A stretch of DNA of 64,000 nt from Brachynemurus nebulosus (GCA_035578155.1 JAPWDM010000014.1:11945501-12009500), one strand, 5' to 3'; counted from the stretch's first letter, positions 47,949 through 59,784 are shown. Made by a program: numbers and translations. Notes: generated by a model from the sequence alone, not told the origin.

Positions 47949-48635
47949 TAGGGTTGCCAACTCTACCAATGAATATTTCGGAATTTAATGGGAAAAAAAT
48001 CGGGACCGGACAAGTAAAATCGGAACTGTTAAAAAAAGAAAAAAAAGAAACAGAAAACAAAAACAAAAAAAAAAACGTTTTTAATCAGCCAGTAGGGAAG
48101 ATATGTATCTCTTTATTTTTATTATTTCTTACTAAGAGCTACATATTTAAACCATGATCTTACAAACCTTTAAACAAAACAATTTCTTGGATATTACAAT
48201 AATATTTCTTAATTTTATTTTATTAAATTAAAAATCAAGTTTTTTAATTTTTAGATTTTAAATTTTTTTTTTTGCTTATCAACTGTATTATTTTTGACGT
48301 ATTTCATATCCGTCAAATAATTTCTCGCATTTTTTGAAGGGATTTTAATGTTGGACAGATTTTAATGAGTTAATTTGGCAACACTGTAAGCTGTATAAGT
48401 TATAAATCAGTAGACAGAGTACACGTATAGTACAGTATAGGTACAGCAAATATACTTACTTCCTTGGCCGTCATGACTTGCACGCGCGATAATTTGGAAA
48501 CAATAATAGCGAGACTGGCGGGACTAAAAATGTAAAAAATTGTAGATATTGAAAATCGGGACAATTAGCGTCCCACCACTACTGTTGTCGAGACGCGGCA
48601 TACATAGGCCTAAAATCGGGACAGTTGGTAACCCT
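47949..48635. mobile_element. hAT-like element, AGGGTTGCCAACT ends
   Basis: The left end is TAGGGTTGCCAACT and the right end, read inward, is AGGGTTACCAACTGTCCCG. The flanking 8-mers GGTATAGG (47941-47948) and GGTATAGC (48636-48643) agree at 7 of 8 positions, the duplication size of hAT elements. ATCGGGAC repeats occur near both ends (47999, 48556, 48615). It is non-coding. Confidence 0.65.
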
Positions 48636-48643
48636 GGTATAGC

Positions 48644-50015
48644 TACATAGACACTGTATTCCATTTTTAAACAGCAACTTCGACCAACCCACTAACATTT
48701 TATATAAATGTTCGTTGACTTAACACCCCTTCAACGAACCGGGTGGGAGTCAGTCACACTCTGTGTATGTGAACCGTTAACAAACTGTTCGTTATTGAAG
48801 TGTTTGTTCCTTCATACATCTTGTTTTTGTTCCACGTCGTCGTTTTTGTCGCTCAGACATCGTTCGATGAAAAATAAAAGGAAAAAACAGGAAACTGAAA
48901 TGATGAGGATGACAACGTTTTGTAACGTAACGTAACGTAGCGCAGTGGAGTTGGAAAGAGTGTTTTGATGTTGTATTTGCTATGCTTAGTTTACTTACAT
49001 ATATACTTACTAGCCGTGCTCGGCAATACGGCGAGTGACATAAGCTGCTTGACTTCTGTTCGATATGGATTACGACTTAGTGAATGCATTGCCATCGGAT
49101 AACGTCGAAGAAAAGATATGCAGCCAGCAGCATGTATGCAAGCAACAAAATGGGCTTCAATTTTCCGTTTTCCTAGCGACTTATACCGAGAAGAGAAAAT
49201 CACATATCGGAACGGATCAAGAAAATTCAATTCAATGAGATATAGATATTTTTTCAATATTTGCTTTTCTGTTTGCGTGCAGTGTGTAGTTTTCTCTTAA
49301 ATGGAATTTTTCTGCTCAATTATTATTGTTGAATTTACGGGAATATTTCCAATTGTCCTTTTTTGTAATTATGTTTGTTCCAATTTTCCTATAACTCTAA
49401 TAATATCTCTCTATTTGTTCCTTTGTAGAATTTTACGAAATTTGTTCATTTTATAACATCTGCACGAAATTTAATAGTTTCAATTTATGTAATGTTCTCG
49501 AGTGCAGTGCTATCTTTCTGGCAAATCTATCATGTCTCTATATAGATCCAGGAAGAATAGAAATCCATTTTTTTTAAATTATCTGTAGCAAAAATATAAA
49601 AATGTTGAATTCCTATTACGCTAGAGTATAATTTTATGGACTATTTAGCCTAATGGTTTACCAGTGAGTTGGATGACCTAAAAATATTTCAATTTTGGGT
49701 GCTCGTGCTCTTGTTTGAACTGTAGACAGTTGAAACTAATACTCTATTAGCACTGGTCTCGTTCGAAAAGTTTGAAAATTCGGACAAAGACAGTGAAAAA
49801 CTAGTAAATTTTTCTGTAGATCTGTTAGCTGACCAGTCATCTAGTAAATTTACTTTTAGCGAATTCAGAGACATTCAGCTATTACAGCCACTTTTATAGT
49901 GTGATCTGAGTTTTTGGGGAAAAGTAATTTTTGTTAGCTGACACGGAACTATTTTATTTCAAACAAAAACGTCAAAAACTAATAGTTTCTAGGGAAAATT
50001 TTTAAAATTTTGTAA
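48644..50015. other. Non-coding; repeat-like block at 49009-49250
   Basis: CTAGCCGTGCTCGGCAATAC at 49011 resembles the 'actagc.gt.cccggc' start of many insect repeats, and the following ~230 bp are GC-richer and open on both strands (60 and 88 codons) without any domain that I recognise. A 75-codon frame at 48708-48935 is Cys/Ser-rich and unconvincing. Confidence 0.4.
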
Positions 50016-50394
50016 GGCCGCTATTACACTGTCATAGATATATGTCAAAGTTTTATTTAATCAAAGAAATATAGTGTAATAAGTCAACTTTTATAATATA
50101 ATATTTCTGTAACCATACACGGCTAGAAAATTCCTATAAAAATTACTGTGCTCAACACTACAATCGACGTGTAACAGGCGAACATATTCAATTTTGTACG
50201 GAAAAAATTATAAAAATTATAATTTTTTCCGTACAAAATTGAATATGTTCGCCTGTTACACGTCGATTGTAGTGTTGAGCACAGTAATTTTTATAAGAAT
50301 TTTCTATCCGTGTGGTTAAAGATACTTCTTAATATTTGATCATAGATTGGATCAAAGATCCTTGACATATATCTATGACAATGTAATAGTGGCC
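50016..50394. mobile_element. Harbinger-like MITE with TAA duplication
   Basis: The left end is GGCCGCTATTACACTGTCAT and the right end, read inward, is GGCCACTATTACATTGTCAT, both continuing AGATATATGTCAA. TAA flanks both ends (50013-50015, 50395-50397). GGCC ends with a 3-bp TAA duplication fit PIF/Harbinger MITEs. The centre is the long hairpin at 50110-50319. Confidence 0.75.
50110..50319. repeat. ~210-bp near-perfect hairpin
   Basis: The arms of about 100 bp are reverse complements with only a handful of mismatches near the outer end; the loop is about 5 nt (AAAAT) at 50213. Inner arm landmarks are GCTCAACACTACAATCGACG, TGTAACAGGCGAACATATTC and AATTTTGTACGG. Such arm identity exceeds that of the surrounding MITE ends, so it looks younger or conserved. 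Transcribed, it would give a long, almost fully paired RNA. Confidence 0.85.
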
Positions 50395-50397
50395 TAA

Positions 50398-51446
50398 TAT
50401 GTTTCTTCAAAGACATAATTTGCAAAAAGGTTGAGAATTTCTTTTAAAATTTTACTCTGGTATTTTTTGGTAATATTACATTCGATAAAAGTAAAATAAA
50501 AAATTTTTATATTTTAAATGGCTAGAGTAGCCTTAAACTCAAATTTAAGTCTGGGGCTAAACTAGCAAAATTATGTAGACGCTATGGGTAAATCATATAA
50601 AATCAGCGTGGCATTTAAAATGTTAAATGATTTTTTTCTGCTTTCAGTCTCTTACTTACAAATTTTGTACATATTTTGTTACGAGCGTATGTTTATGTTT
50701 TTTTCTCGTTTTGCTTTCTTTTGTTGTGAATATTTACTAGTTATATGTTAAACTTTTTCTTTTTTAACTGAAACATGGATAGAATTAATGACCACTGTAG
50801 TCGATGTGGTTATACTAAAGTGTAAACGAACTAATGAAGTAAATTTTGCATGAATGTAGTATTTATCTGACCATTAAATCGAAACCAATTTATTTGGATT
50901 ATGCTTTCAAAGCAATATAACGCGAAACGAGCAGTTAGTTCAATTTATCAACGGCTGGCGGCTTTAATTTTTTCGTTTACTTTTTCAAACAGATTTTTAA
51001 ATAGGTGCAAAACAATTTCATCTATGAAGGTCTAAAGGTCCAAATTAATTCGATAGATAATTCGTGAAAATCCAATAGGTTGTAATTAGTCGATTTTGTA
51101 ATATTTTTGAATAGAAACATTATATGTAAAATTACAAAATTAAATGTAAAAAATTTAAAATAAAAAATACTTTATATATTATATTTTATGTGACAAAAAG
51201 TTTATATTTATTTAAAAAAAAATTTTTTTTGACGCGGATACATATTTTTAGGCAGTATTGGATGAATCGTTTTTTCAAGCCAATGACATTTTTTCTCAGT
51301 GCTGAAATTACTTAGTGCAGAGTAGAAAAATATTTCTGTTTTAATGTAAACCAGTTTAGCGAATCTTTCAAATCTTACTAAATGTTTATTGCTAAATTTC
51401 AGCTTACTTTTTCCTTGAAATATAAGGGTAGTTATACAAACGAAAG
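50398..51446. other. Non-coding stretch
   Basis: No gene or element recognised. Confidence 0.5.
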
Positions 51447-51690
51447 AAGAAAATGGACTTAATTCCGCCCCACATTTTTTTCATGCATAAGCTTTGGCAA
51501 GTAGTTTTATTTCAAGTTGATAACATTTTTCACATTATTTCAAAGTGGCCAGTCAAAAAATTAATAATTACAAATTTTATGGCCATTATAAGAAAAGAGA
51601 CATCCAGGAAAGTGAAAAAATGAGTAAAAAACTAAAATTAAACAAAAGAATTTCTTATATTAAGTTTTATTATTAAATACAATTTATTAA
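51447..51690 (-). repeat. Dispersed repeat family B, copy 2 (inverted)
   Basis: Reverse complement of 16705-16975: AAATGGACTTAATTCC, GTAGTTTTATTTCAAGTTGA, CAAAGTGGCCAGTCAA, AGACATCCAGGAAAG and GAAAAAATGAGTAAAAAACT. Confidence 0.75.
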
Positions 51691-51759
51691 CCTATTAAAC
51701 AATTTATTAATTTTTATTATTTAATTATTAAACAATTTATTATTTATTTAATGTTGTAT

Positions 51760-52045
51760 ATTATATATTATATTAGTAGTATATTTAGTAGTATATATAT
51801 TAGTAGTTATGTACTTATTGTATATATGTATTAAAAAAAATTAAAAAAAAAACTAAATAAATAAAAAAAAAAATTGCGGATTTATTATTTATTAAAAAAT
51901 ATTCGAAGTCATTTACGACAGTTTAATACAAATTATATATTATATTAGTAGTATATGTATCAATATTTATATTAATTATATAGTATATATTATACAGAAA
52001 AAAAAATGGGAATTTATTTTTTATTAAAAAATATACGGAGTCAAT
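51760..52045 (+). repeat. Two diverged ~140-bp AT-rich tandem units
   Basis: TATATTATATTAGTAGTATAT and TTTATTATTTATTAAAAAAT followed by AT.CG.AGTCA recur about 140 bp apart (for example 51875 and 52015). Confidence 0.55.
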
Positions 52046-53024
52046 TTTTACAGTAATTCTAATGACTTTTACCTAATTTATTTACATTATTTAAGTTTAA
52101 TCCCGTTTTTGGAGCTACCAGGAGACTGAGAATTCTTTAATATTCTTTAAAAATCGACTAAATAATGTTTTATAAAAAAAGCCAGGTCCGCTATTCCAAT
52201 AGAAGTTATTTACAACTCACACAACTGAAAAATTTCTTATATCCACAGTATTTTTCACGAAAATGCTGACAAGGATACTGAGAAATTGAGTAGACCGGGT
52301 ACGATCTCACTTACAATGTTAACTGAATTAATTAATACAACCTCAAATTAAGTAAAACATGTACTTTATTTTATTTATTATATTTCAGTTAATTACTACG
52401 ACAAACGATGATTTAATCGGAATATAAATTTTTTATATTTTTTAACTGTTTTGGTTTGATAAGAGAATGATGCAAAGGTCGGGAGACAAAATTCAAAAGA
52501 ATATTTCTTATAGAAAATATAAAAAACTCAAAAATTATTCATACAATAAAAAAGTACCAATATTATAGATTACTACTGCAGTGTAAATTTTTTTTTTGAT
52601 ACATTCAGAAAAAATAATTATTTAGTCTGCTATGTTTTACTTTGGAGAGGAGACATACCAGGAGACTGAGAATTTTACATTTTAAGTGTAATTTTTTATA
52701 AAAAATATATTTCGAAACCGGGTTATTTTGAGTGACCAGTTAGATGCAGTAATGGTTTACACTTTCCATCTGGAAAAAATGTATTTGTCAAAATATTAAT
52801 ATACAAAATGAGTTGGGCCGTCCAAAATTCCTTCGTTTGTAGAACTACCCATAATTATGTTATTATTTTCTTAAAATCCGTATCTACAAAAACAATTTCT
52901 GGTACAGTAAGAATACAAAATTATCATAAATTAATAACTCCATATAGGGGAAGGCCGTCTAATATAGATCTCTAAAGAATATTTATGAATTAAACAAAAG
53001 ACTTTCCAATAAATTTTCGAAACA
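52046..53024. other. Non-coding stretch
   Basis: The phrase CCAGGAGACTGAGAATT occurs at 52118 and 52659. A purine-rich start GGGGAAGGCCGTCTAATA at 52948 looks like a TIR, but no partner was found. Confidence 0.45.
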
Positions 53025-53033
53025 ATACTTGAA

Positions 53034-53430
53034 CACATCTGCCGTGTCACACGAATCTTACGTACCTCAGAAATGATAGTTTTGAGAAAACTTGATTTAA
53101 ATAAAATATTAGATGATCTTAATTATCTTAGATATTATTAAATATCTAAGATAATTGATTTTTATTATGCGTTATTGATTCAACGTCGCAGCATTCTTTT
53201 AATAACGTATAAATATACTAAGTTTTTGAAAATATCGGAAATAGGGAATGTGATACAGTCAAAATAAAAATTTAAAAATACAATAGATTAATTATTATAT
53301 TATTATTAACAAATTAATTAATTTTATTGTCAATATATATATACTAGGGATTGAGTAGAATCCTTTAAACGTTGTTACGCATAATTGTTGTATCTCAAGA
53401 TACATGACATTCGTGTGACACGGCAGATAC
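53034..53430. mobile_element. MITE with 9-bp duplication (Mutator-like)
   Basis: ATACTTGAA lies on both sides (53025-53033, 53431-53439). The ends are CACATCTGCCGTGTCACACG and, inward from the right, GTATCTGCCGTGTCACACGA. A 9-bp duplication suggests a Mutator-like element. Inside is a perfect hairpin AATTATCTTAGATATT..AATATCTAAGATAATT (53116-53155). It is non-coding. Confidence 0.75.
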
Positions 53431-53439
53431 ATACTTGAA

Positions 53440-54126
53440 TACCTACAGTTATTATATACCAAAATATCTTTTCTTAATTAATTTACAGGACACGGAAAAA
53501 TGTTATATAAAAAATGTCTTCCTATATGGACAAAATATGAAATAAATAAATAAACAAAATAATATTTTAACGGTGTGAAATAATATATGACATTAAGTAT
53601 ACTGTGGAAAAAGTAAACAAATTAGGTAATATACCGAACTTTAATAGTTTTAATAATTTTTTTTAATAGTATGAAATTTGTTAATATGTAGTTTTTTACT
53701 ACACCTGTACTTGGACTATACAAAAGCTGTCACATTTTTTTTTAAATTCGCAAATTTTTTTTAAATTTAATAGTCACTTTTCAAAATTGACTTTAAAAAA
53801 GACTTTAAAAAAAATGGTAAGGATGTTGGTGTTCGAAAAAAATAGAATTATCTGTTCCTCTTGGGCGTTACCAACAAGTGGTCTTTACTAGATTTAGGGC
53901 AGTACTATCAGGTTCTCCTCTACAGAAAAATAGCAACTTATGTAATTGAAAATAAAATATTAAAATTTTTTTCTACATACTCGGTTTATTTTTCATTCTT
54001 TCATGACTGACTGTTCCTGCACGGTTTGGTTCCATAATATTAAAAATGTATTTTCAGTCAACTCAGTCAACAAGAGGATCATTACTCACTTTTTTTCGTT
54101 CTGGTTTTGTTTTATTACATAATGTA

Positions 54127-54131
<5 letters not shown>
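53440..54131. other. Non-coding stretch
   Basis: No gene or element recognised. Confidence 0.5.

Positions 54132-54210
<79 letters not shown>
54132..54210. repeat. (AT)39 microsatellite
   Basis: Pure AT dinucleotides, source of two Tyr/Ile frames of about 70 codons. Confidence 0.95.
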
Positions 54211-54213
<3 letters not shown>

Positions 54214-54400
54214 TGTTATAAATGTTTCATGTGTTTGTTTCTATTTTGAAATCATGTTTACTATCGTTAAAGGTCTTTATAATATAGTGTATATCTACAC
54301 CGTATGTCAAAAAATTTGATATTGAATGATGAAAATTGTTTAAAGCCGTGAGTTATCTGTTTTAGGTACTACGACAATAATGATAAACTTATCATCTAAA

Positions 54401-54475
54401 CAGTGTTTTCTAAACTTTTTTGCCGTGGAATACTTTTTAAGCTTTAAAATTTGTACGGAACACTAGTTATCGTAC
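54401..54475 (+). repeat. hAT-like terminal sequence, copy 2
   Basis: CAGTGTTTTCTAAACTTTTT, then AATACTTTTTAAGCTTTAAA and CGGAACACTAGTTA, as at 18416. No opposite end was seen. Confidence 0.5.
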
Positions 54476-54574
54476 AGTTAGCGTTGACGAGCAAAAAAAT
54501 AAACAAAATAAATAAAATTACATAAAGAATCTAAATAATATTAAACATATAAAAGCATACTACTACAACAGATA

Positions 54575-56146
54575 CTACTACAAACAATTAAGGGAGCAAA
54601 AAAAAAATTGTTAATTTTTTCGTGACTTTTGCAGGGCTGTATTTACGTGGAAAATGGTCGTATCGAGATGTTAAAAAAAGGTTTTTGAAGCTTCAAGATT
54701 CTAGTTTTCAGATCTTTCGTCCAAAAATTTTTGGGGGGACAGTTAATGAGCAATTATAAGGAATAACACAAAAAAGTTTTTGCAAATTTTTTGCTCTTTT
54801 TTTTGGTCTACGGGCTTGAAAAATTTTTTTACAGTAAAACCATGGTATTGACATGATAGCCTGTTTATTCAGTTTCAAATTACTTTTTAAGATTTTTTCT
54901 CTTCATTGATTTTTTCCGGAGGTATCCAACTTTAAATGCAAAAGGATCCTTTTTGCTTTAACCATCGGTATCTTAGTAACCAGAGACCAGACAGAAAATC
55001 GAAGCGCAGTTATGGAATATGGAATAAATTTCCTACAAGGCTATGTCGCGTACTTTAGGAAAAAAATTTTTTTCATCCTTAATTTTAGTCTGAAAAATGT
55101 GAAAAAAGGGACTTTTTTCCTTGTTGCGAAAAATCGTCCGCACTCCTGCGAATACTGATGGGGAGTCTAGTGTTTGTACGAATTTTAATACCTCAGTGTA
55201 CCCCCAATTACCCTGTAAATCGGCAGATCGATCTATCGTATGGTTTTCCTAAACCGTTTGTTCAAAATTTCAGAAAAATATTAAAGAAGCAAAATTGAAT
55301 AAACAAAATTGAATGGAAAATTCAACTTTTTTTCAACTTTTTTTACAGTTACGCATCTTTTATCCATTGAAATTTAAAAATTAAGAAAAAAAAATATTTT
55401 TTAAAATTTTTTTCAAAATTTGAAAAAAATTTAAAAATTAAAATTAAAATTTAAAAAAAATTTTTGCAAAAAATTTGAAAAAAGATCTTTTAAATTTTGA
55501 AAAAAACTTTAAAAAATTATTTTTTTCTATTGAGTTATTAAAATTCGTACAAACACTAACTAGACTGCCCATCAATATTCGCAGGGATGCGAACGATTTT
55601 TCTCAACAAGGAAAATAGTCCCTTTTTTTCACATATTTCAGATTAAAATTAAGGATGAAAAAAATTTTTTTCTTAAAGTACGCGGTATAGCCTAGTAGGA
55701 AATTTTTTCCATATTCCAAAACTGCCCTTCGCTTTCCTGTCCGATTACTGGTTACTGAGATATCGATGGTTAAAGAAGAAAGAATCCTTTTGCATTAAAA
55801 GTTGGATACCTCCGGAACAAATCAATGTAGAAAAAAATCTCCAAAAGGAATTTGAAGCTGAATAAACAGGTTATCAGGTCAATACCATGGTTTTAGTGTA
55901 AAAAAATTTTTCAAGCCCGTAGACCAAAAAAAAGCAAAAAATTTGCAAAAACTTTTTTGTGTTATTCCTTATAACTGCTCGATAACTGTCACTCCTAAAA
56001 AATTTTGGATGAAAGATCTGAAAACTAGAATCCTTCAAAATGTTTTTTAACATCTCGATACGACCATTTTCCACGTAAATACAGCCCTTCAAAACTCACT
56101 AAAAGATTAGCAATTTTTTTTTTGCTTCCTTAATTGTTTGTAGTAG
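54575..56146. mobile_element. 1.57-kb foldback element with ~620-bp arms
   Basis: Both ends read CTACTACAAACAATTAAGG inward and are bordered by TA (54573-54574, 56147-56148). The arms (about 54575-55195 and 55540-56146) match over their length: GGCTGTATTTACGTGGAAAA, TGGTCGTATCGAGATGTTA, AAACCATGGTATTGACATGA, GGTATCCAACTTTAAATGCA. The ~340-bp centre is A/T-rich with AAAATTTGAAAAAA runs. There is no transposase. The single 72-codon frame in the right arm has disrupted equivalents on the left and is unlikely to be a gene. Confidence 0.85.
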
Positions 56147-56204
56147 TATATATTATTACTCTGTTGTCACTTTCTATAATTTTTTTCCTCATTTTTTATT
56201 TTAA

Positions 56205-56451
56205 CCCATTTGCACTCGAACCAATTTTGTAGTACGGGTACTCAGCTGCTCGACAGTAGTTTTAATAAAAAATTGTAATACATCAAAGATAAGTGCCTAT
56301 TTTAAACAAAAGTAGTTTACTTACATATTTTATTTTTATTTGCATATTACAAACATTATACTTTAATATTAAATTCTATAATTTTCCTTATTGTGATATT
56401 TGAAGTAAAGAATAGGATGGCGCCTGAGAGGCGCCGTTCGAATGCAACGAG
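56205..56451. mobile_element. piggyBac-like MITE, 247 bp
   Basis: TTAA borders both ends (56201-56204, 56452-56455). The termini are CCCATTTGCACTCGAACC and, inward from the right, CTCGTTGCATTCGAACGG. A small hairpin GGCGCCTGAGAGGCGCC (56419-56435) lies near the right end. CCC..TTGCACT termini next to TTAA are typical of the piggyBac group. It is non-coding. Confidence 0.8.
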
Positions 56452-56455
56452 TTAA

Positions 56456-56975
56456 TTTTTCCATTTTAAAAAAAAAAATTAAAACAATAAATAATCCTCT
56501 CTATAGATCTTTATAAAAGCTATCCTCCATAATGACAAATGTACATTCAGTCGATTAAAAATTACAACGGATTTACCACAGACGATGTACTTCCCAGCGT
56601 TGCCACCATGTTGAATTTAGTAAAATAATTTTATAACTTTTGTATGGGATAACATATTATGCTGGTTACATTTGAAACTTTTAACAAAGTTGAGTTCCTA
56701 CACTCATTTGGATTTGAATTTTTGGATTTTTTTTATGTTGGCTTACGATTTAGTAAGTTAGGTATTTACGACTTTATTTTATTTTTGAATCTCTTGCCGG
56801 GCCTCATTTAATGGGACGTTGTCAGATGTTACCATATTTTAGGTTAATTTATTTATTATTAAAATTAACTTTTTTTTAATAACATTTTTCTAAATCATTT
56901 TGAAATTTTGCATACGTACTTATACAGTTAGCTGCTTACTATGAAAAATTTTAGATTTCTAGCATTACTTTTCAT
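56456..56975. other. Non-coding stretch
   Basis: No gene or element recognised. Confidence 0.5.
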
Positions 56976-57197
56976 CAGGACCGGACCTAGCCTAAGTGGC
57001 GCCTGGGGCAAGATCAAAAAATGGCGCCCCGCTAGAAAAAATAGTTTTCTTTTTCCTTCCCAAAAACAAGTAACGAGCATAAAAGAAACCTCACATACCT
57101 AATTTTGGTGCCCCCTTAAATCATTTTTTGCGCCTCTAAGACCTGCAGCCCGGGGCATGTGCCCCGCCTGCACCCCCCTCCCGTAGATCCGGCCCTG
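56976..57197. mobile_element. hAT-like MITE, CAGGRCCGGAYCTA ends
   Basis: The left end is CAGGACCGGACCTAGCCTA and the right end, read inward, is CAGGGCCGGATCTACGGGAG. The flanks CTTTTCAT and CTTTTATC agree at six of eight positions. Inside are TGGCGCCTGGGGCAAGAT, TGGCGCCCC and GGTGCCCCCTTAAAT, the usual content of this widespread animal family. It is the most GC-rich block for several kb. Confidence 0.75.
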
Positions 57198-57797
57198 CTT
57201 TTATCGGAATTTACCAAAAATACTCTATATTTCGTAAAAGTACCGGTATGTATTTCGCTATAACTAGGTATATAATAATACTGTCTTTTGCTTTATGATG
57301 GGTTTTGTCCGTCATAGAATCAGTGATAGAATCTTTTAAATTTAAGTGTATATTTACATCAGTATTTCTCAGTATTATATCTACACAAGAAATTTCGTTT
57401 ACAATTTTGTCAGTCAATGAGATTTCAAACCATTTTTCATTCAACATTGTTACAATTCACTTAACTTTGAACTCGTACAACAGTAGATGGCTCTGTTCTA
57501 TTACACACATACATACAAAAACAAAACCATGAACGCACTCATATAAATGACTGCTAATGGTTTATTTGAGTTATATATTATGGTTCGTAATACGTAGGAG
57601 GGTTGCGGGGCGATATACAATGATTTCATCAATTGAATGAACTATTATTAAAGTTAAAACTATTTTCTATTCAAATATATAGCTAAGGTTTTATACAAAC
57701 TTAATTTACCGGTAAACAAAGACTTTTATTATTATTCTTTTGTTGATATTTCAAAGAATATTTTTTTTATGTACTATTCTCGTTTATAATAATATTG
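57198..57797. other. Non-coding stretch
   Basis: Two opposed short frames (75 and 78 codons) at 57211-57532 overlap each other and carry no recognisable domain. Confidence 0.45.
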
Positions 57798-57799
57798 TA

Positions 57800-58946
57800 C
57801 CGTAAAACCGTCTAGACCCGGACACTTTTTTACACTTTCTGGTATAGTTTTATGTTTATACATGTTTCCTTCATAGATATCACCAATAAAAGTATTACCA
57901 TTAGAAAGAGCGTATATTATATGTTATATCCCTGACCCATTTGTTTCATTATAAGCAAAAATAAAAAAAAAAAAAAATTAGTAAGTGTCTGGGTCTACAC
58001 CCCAAATCCGTCTTGACCCGGACACTTACTTAAAAAATGTAATAACATGCAAACTAACCTCTCCCGTCGGATGTCTTTGAACCTGTCAAAGACTTCAACA
58101 CATTTTGCGGGAAGGGAGAGGGGGTAATTAATAGTATGCCTCTCTATAAAGTAAACATACGATATGACACCAGAAGGAGGCATAAACCGCGTAATTCTGG
58201 GGAGAATATTAACGTATGGACAGTGGGAGTTACAAACGGTGCGAATCATAGAATAATAGAGACAACATATCTATGCCTACACTACTGGAACCAGTGTAAC
58301 ATGTAAGAGATAGACAATATGTTGTATACACACACTGGGTTTACATTGTATTAGTGCGATTTTGTGTATTTGTGTGAGAAACGGAGATAGCAGGGGCGGT
58401 CATGTGGGTCAGACACCACACGCATGTACTAGGGGATGTAACCGATGTAACAATACCAACAACAATCAAGTCCATTATCGTGTGGTTGATCTTCAATCAT
58501 CGACTGCTACTGACAAACTGACAACTAATAAGCCTAATGAGCATAGAAGTACACACTCGTGATTTCAGAAAAGAGATAGTTGCGGGGTCTCTGTCCTCTG
58601 TGGTGCGAATCGCGGCCATAGTGTAATAAACTGATGTGTCCGGGTCTAAACGGATATACATATATAGCATGTATTTTTTTTTTATATATACATCGAATAT
58701 AACTTCAAACATCGTGCGCGATAAAATTCTGAACACATACGTGTCAAAACTAAAACAATATAATAATTATGACGAAAATTACAGTAGTTTTTATTGGTAC
58801 AGCTGTTTAGAGGATGTTTTTCTCTCTCTAATGACATAAAGAACAAATGTCTATTGTTGCAGGTTAATGTAGAAATTATTTAATTTGAAGATTGGTGCAA
58901 AGTGTCTAGGTCTAAACGCCCTGTCCGGGTCTAGACGGTTTTACGG
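57800..58946 (-). mobile_element. TA-flanked element 'CCGTAAAACC', copy 2 (inverted)
   Basis: The same 25-bp TIRs and TA borders (57798-57799, 58947-58948) as the copy at 12525-13443, with the interior in reverse order. It is longer only because it contains the 356-bp element at 58247-58602. The shared phrases CGCGTAATTCTGG, AGAAGGAGGCATAAACC, CATATGAC-like and CTCCCGTCGG run through both copies. GTGTCCGGGTCTA-type motifs recur inside. Confidence 0.85.
58247..58602. mobile_element. Nested hAT-like element, 356 bp
   Basis: GTGCGAAT flanks it on both sides (58239-58246, 58603-58610), whereas copy 1 of the host element has the site once (CTGCGAATAGCGG). The ends are CATAGAATAATAGAGAC and, inward from the right, CACAGAGGACAGAGAC. 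An 8-bp duplication and CA.AGAG ends fit hAT. The interior is GC-richer than the window, with a 66-codon frame without similarity that I can name. Confidence 0.8.
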
Positions 58947-59112
58947 TATGTATTTAGTCGCTCGGAAAATGTATGTATGTAAACGGTGTTTGTACAGAGT
59001 ATGATGAATAATTTCACCCTTAACGGGATAAAGAATTTTTATGGTTTATATCGATCGTTCATTGAAGTATAGTTGAGATTCATTTTATAATTTTTAAAAT
59101 GATAACATTTTT

Positions 59113-59349
59113 GTAACCGGTAATTCACTATGTTGTGCTGGATGCTACTAGAGGGGTTTAATATCTTATTTATGTAAACAAAAAAAAATAACATCCAAAA
59201 ACAATTAATTAATATAAAATTAATCTATTCTATAGAATAGATTAAAGATTAATGAATTGTTTTTGGATGTTATTTTTTATTGTTTACATAAATAAGATAC
59301 TAAAAGCCCTGTGGTAGCATCCACCACAACATAGTGAATTACCGGTTAC
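59113..59349. mobile_element. 237-bp foldback MITE
   Basis: The left arm GTAACCGGTAATTCACTATG..TTGTG and the right arm CACAACATAGTGAATTACCG..GTTAC match, as do ATCTTATTTATGTAAACA and AATAACATCCAAAAACAATT. The centre AATCTATTCTATAGAATAGATT is a perfect short palindrome. Confidence 0.8.
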
Positions 59350-59608
59350 CAAAGTTTTATTATTTTAAAATTAATAAAATTAATCTAAACTTCACAGTAA
59401 AAAAAATTGTGTTCTGCGTAAAAAAAAAAAATTAGTGGTTAAAATTTTTGTGTTAAGTAACACAACCCTGGGTTAATGTAACATTTCGTATTTGTGTTAA
59501 ATGAAAATATTAACACAAATTTCGATTTAACAGAATAAAAATGTTAACCTGTTTTGAACAACAAAGAAGTAACATAATATTTGTGTACAGCAAAAGAACA
59601 TTTCATTA

Positions 59609-59610
<2 letters not shown>

Positions 59611-59682
<72 letters not shown>
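59611..59682. repeat. (AT)36 microsatellite
   Basis: Pure AT dinucleotides. Confidence 0.95.
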
Positions 59683-59684
<2 letters not shown>

Positions 59685-59784
59685 ACCAAAATATATATAA
59701 TAAAAAAGATGAGAGTAGGTAGTTCTTATTATTAAACAAAACCGAAAAAGTATGTTTTTTCAGTTATTGACGAATATAGTATTA

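Noticed and set aside
48708..48935. Cys/Ser-rich 75-codon frame as a secreted peptide gene
   Set aside because: No signal peptide at the start, no family resemblance, and the frame has no splice or promoter context.
55874..56092. 72-codon frame in the right arm of the large foldback
   Set aside because: The matching part of the left arm carries frame-breaking differences; nothing suggests selection.
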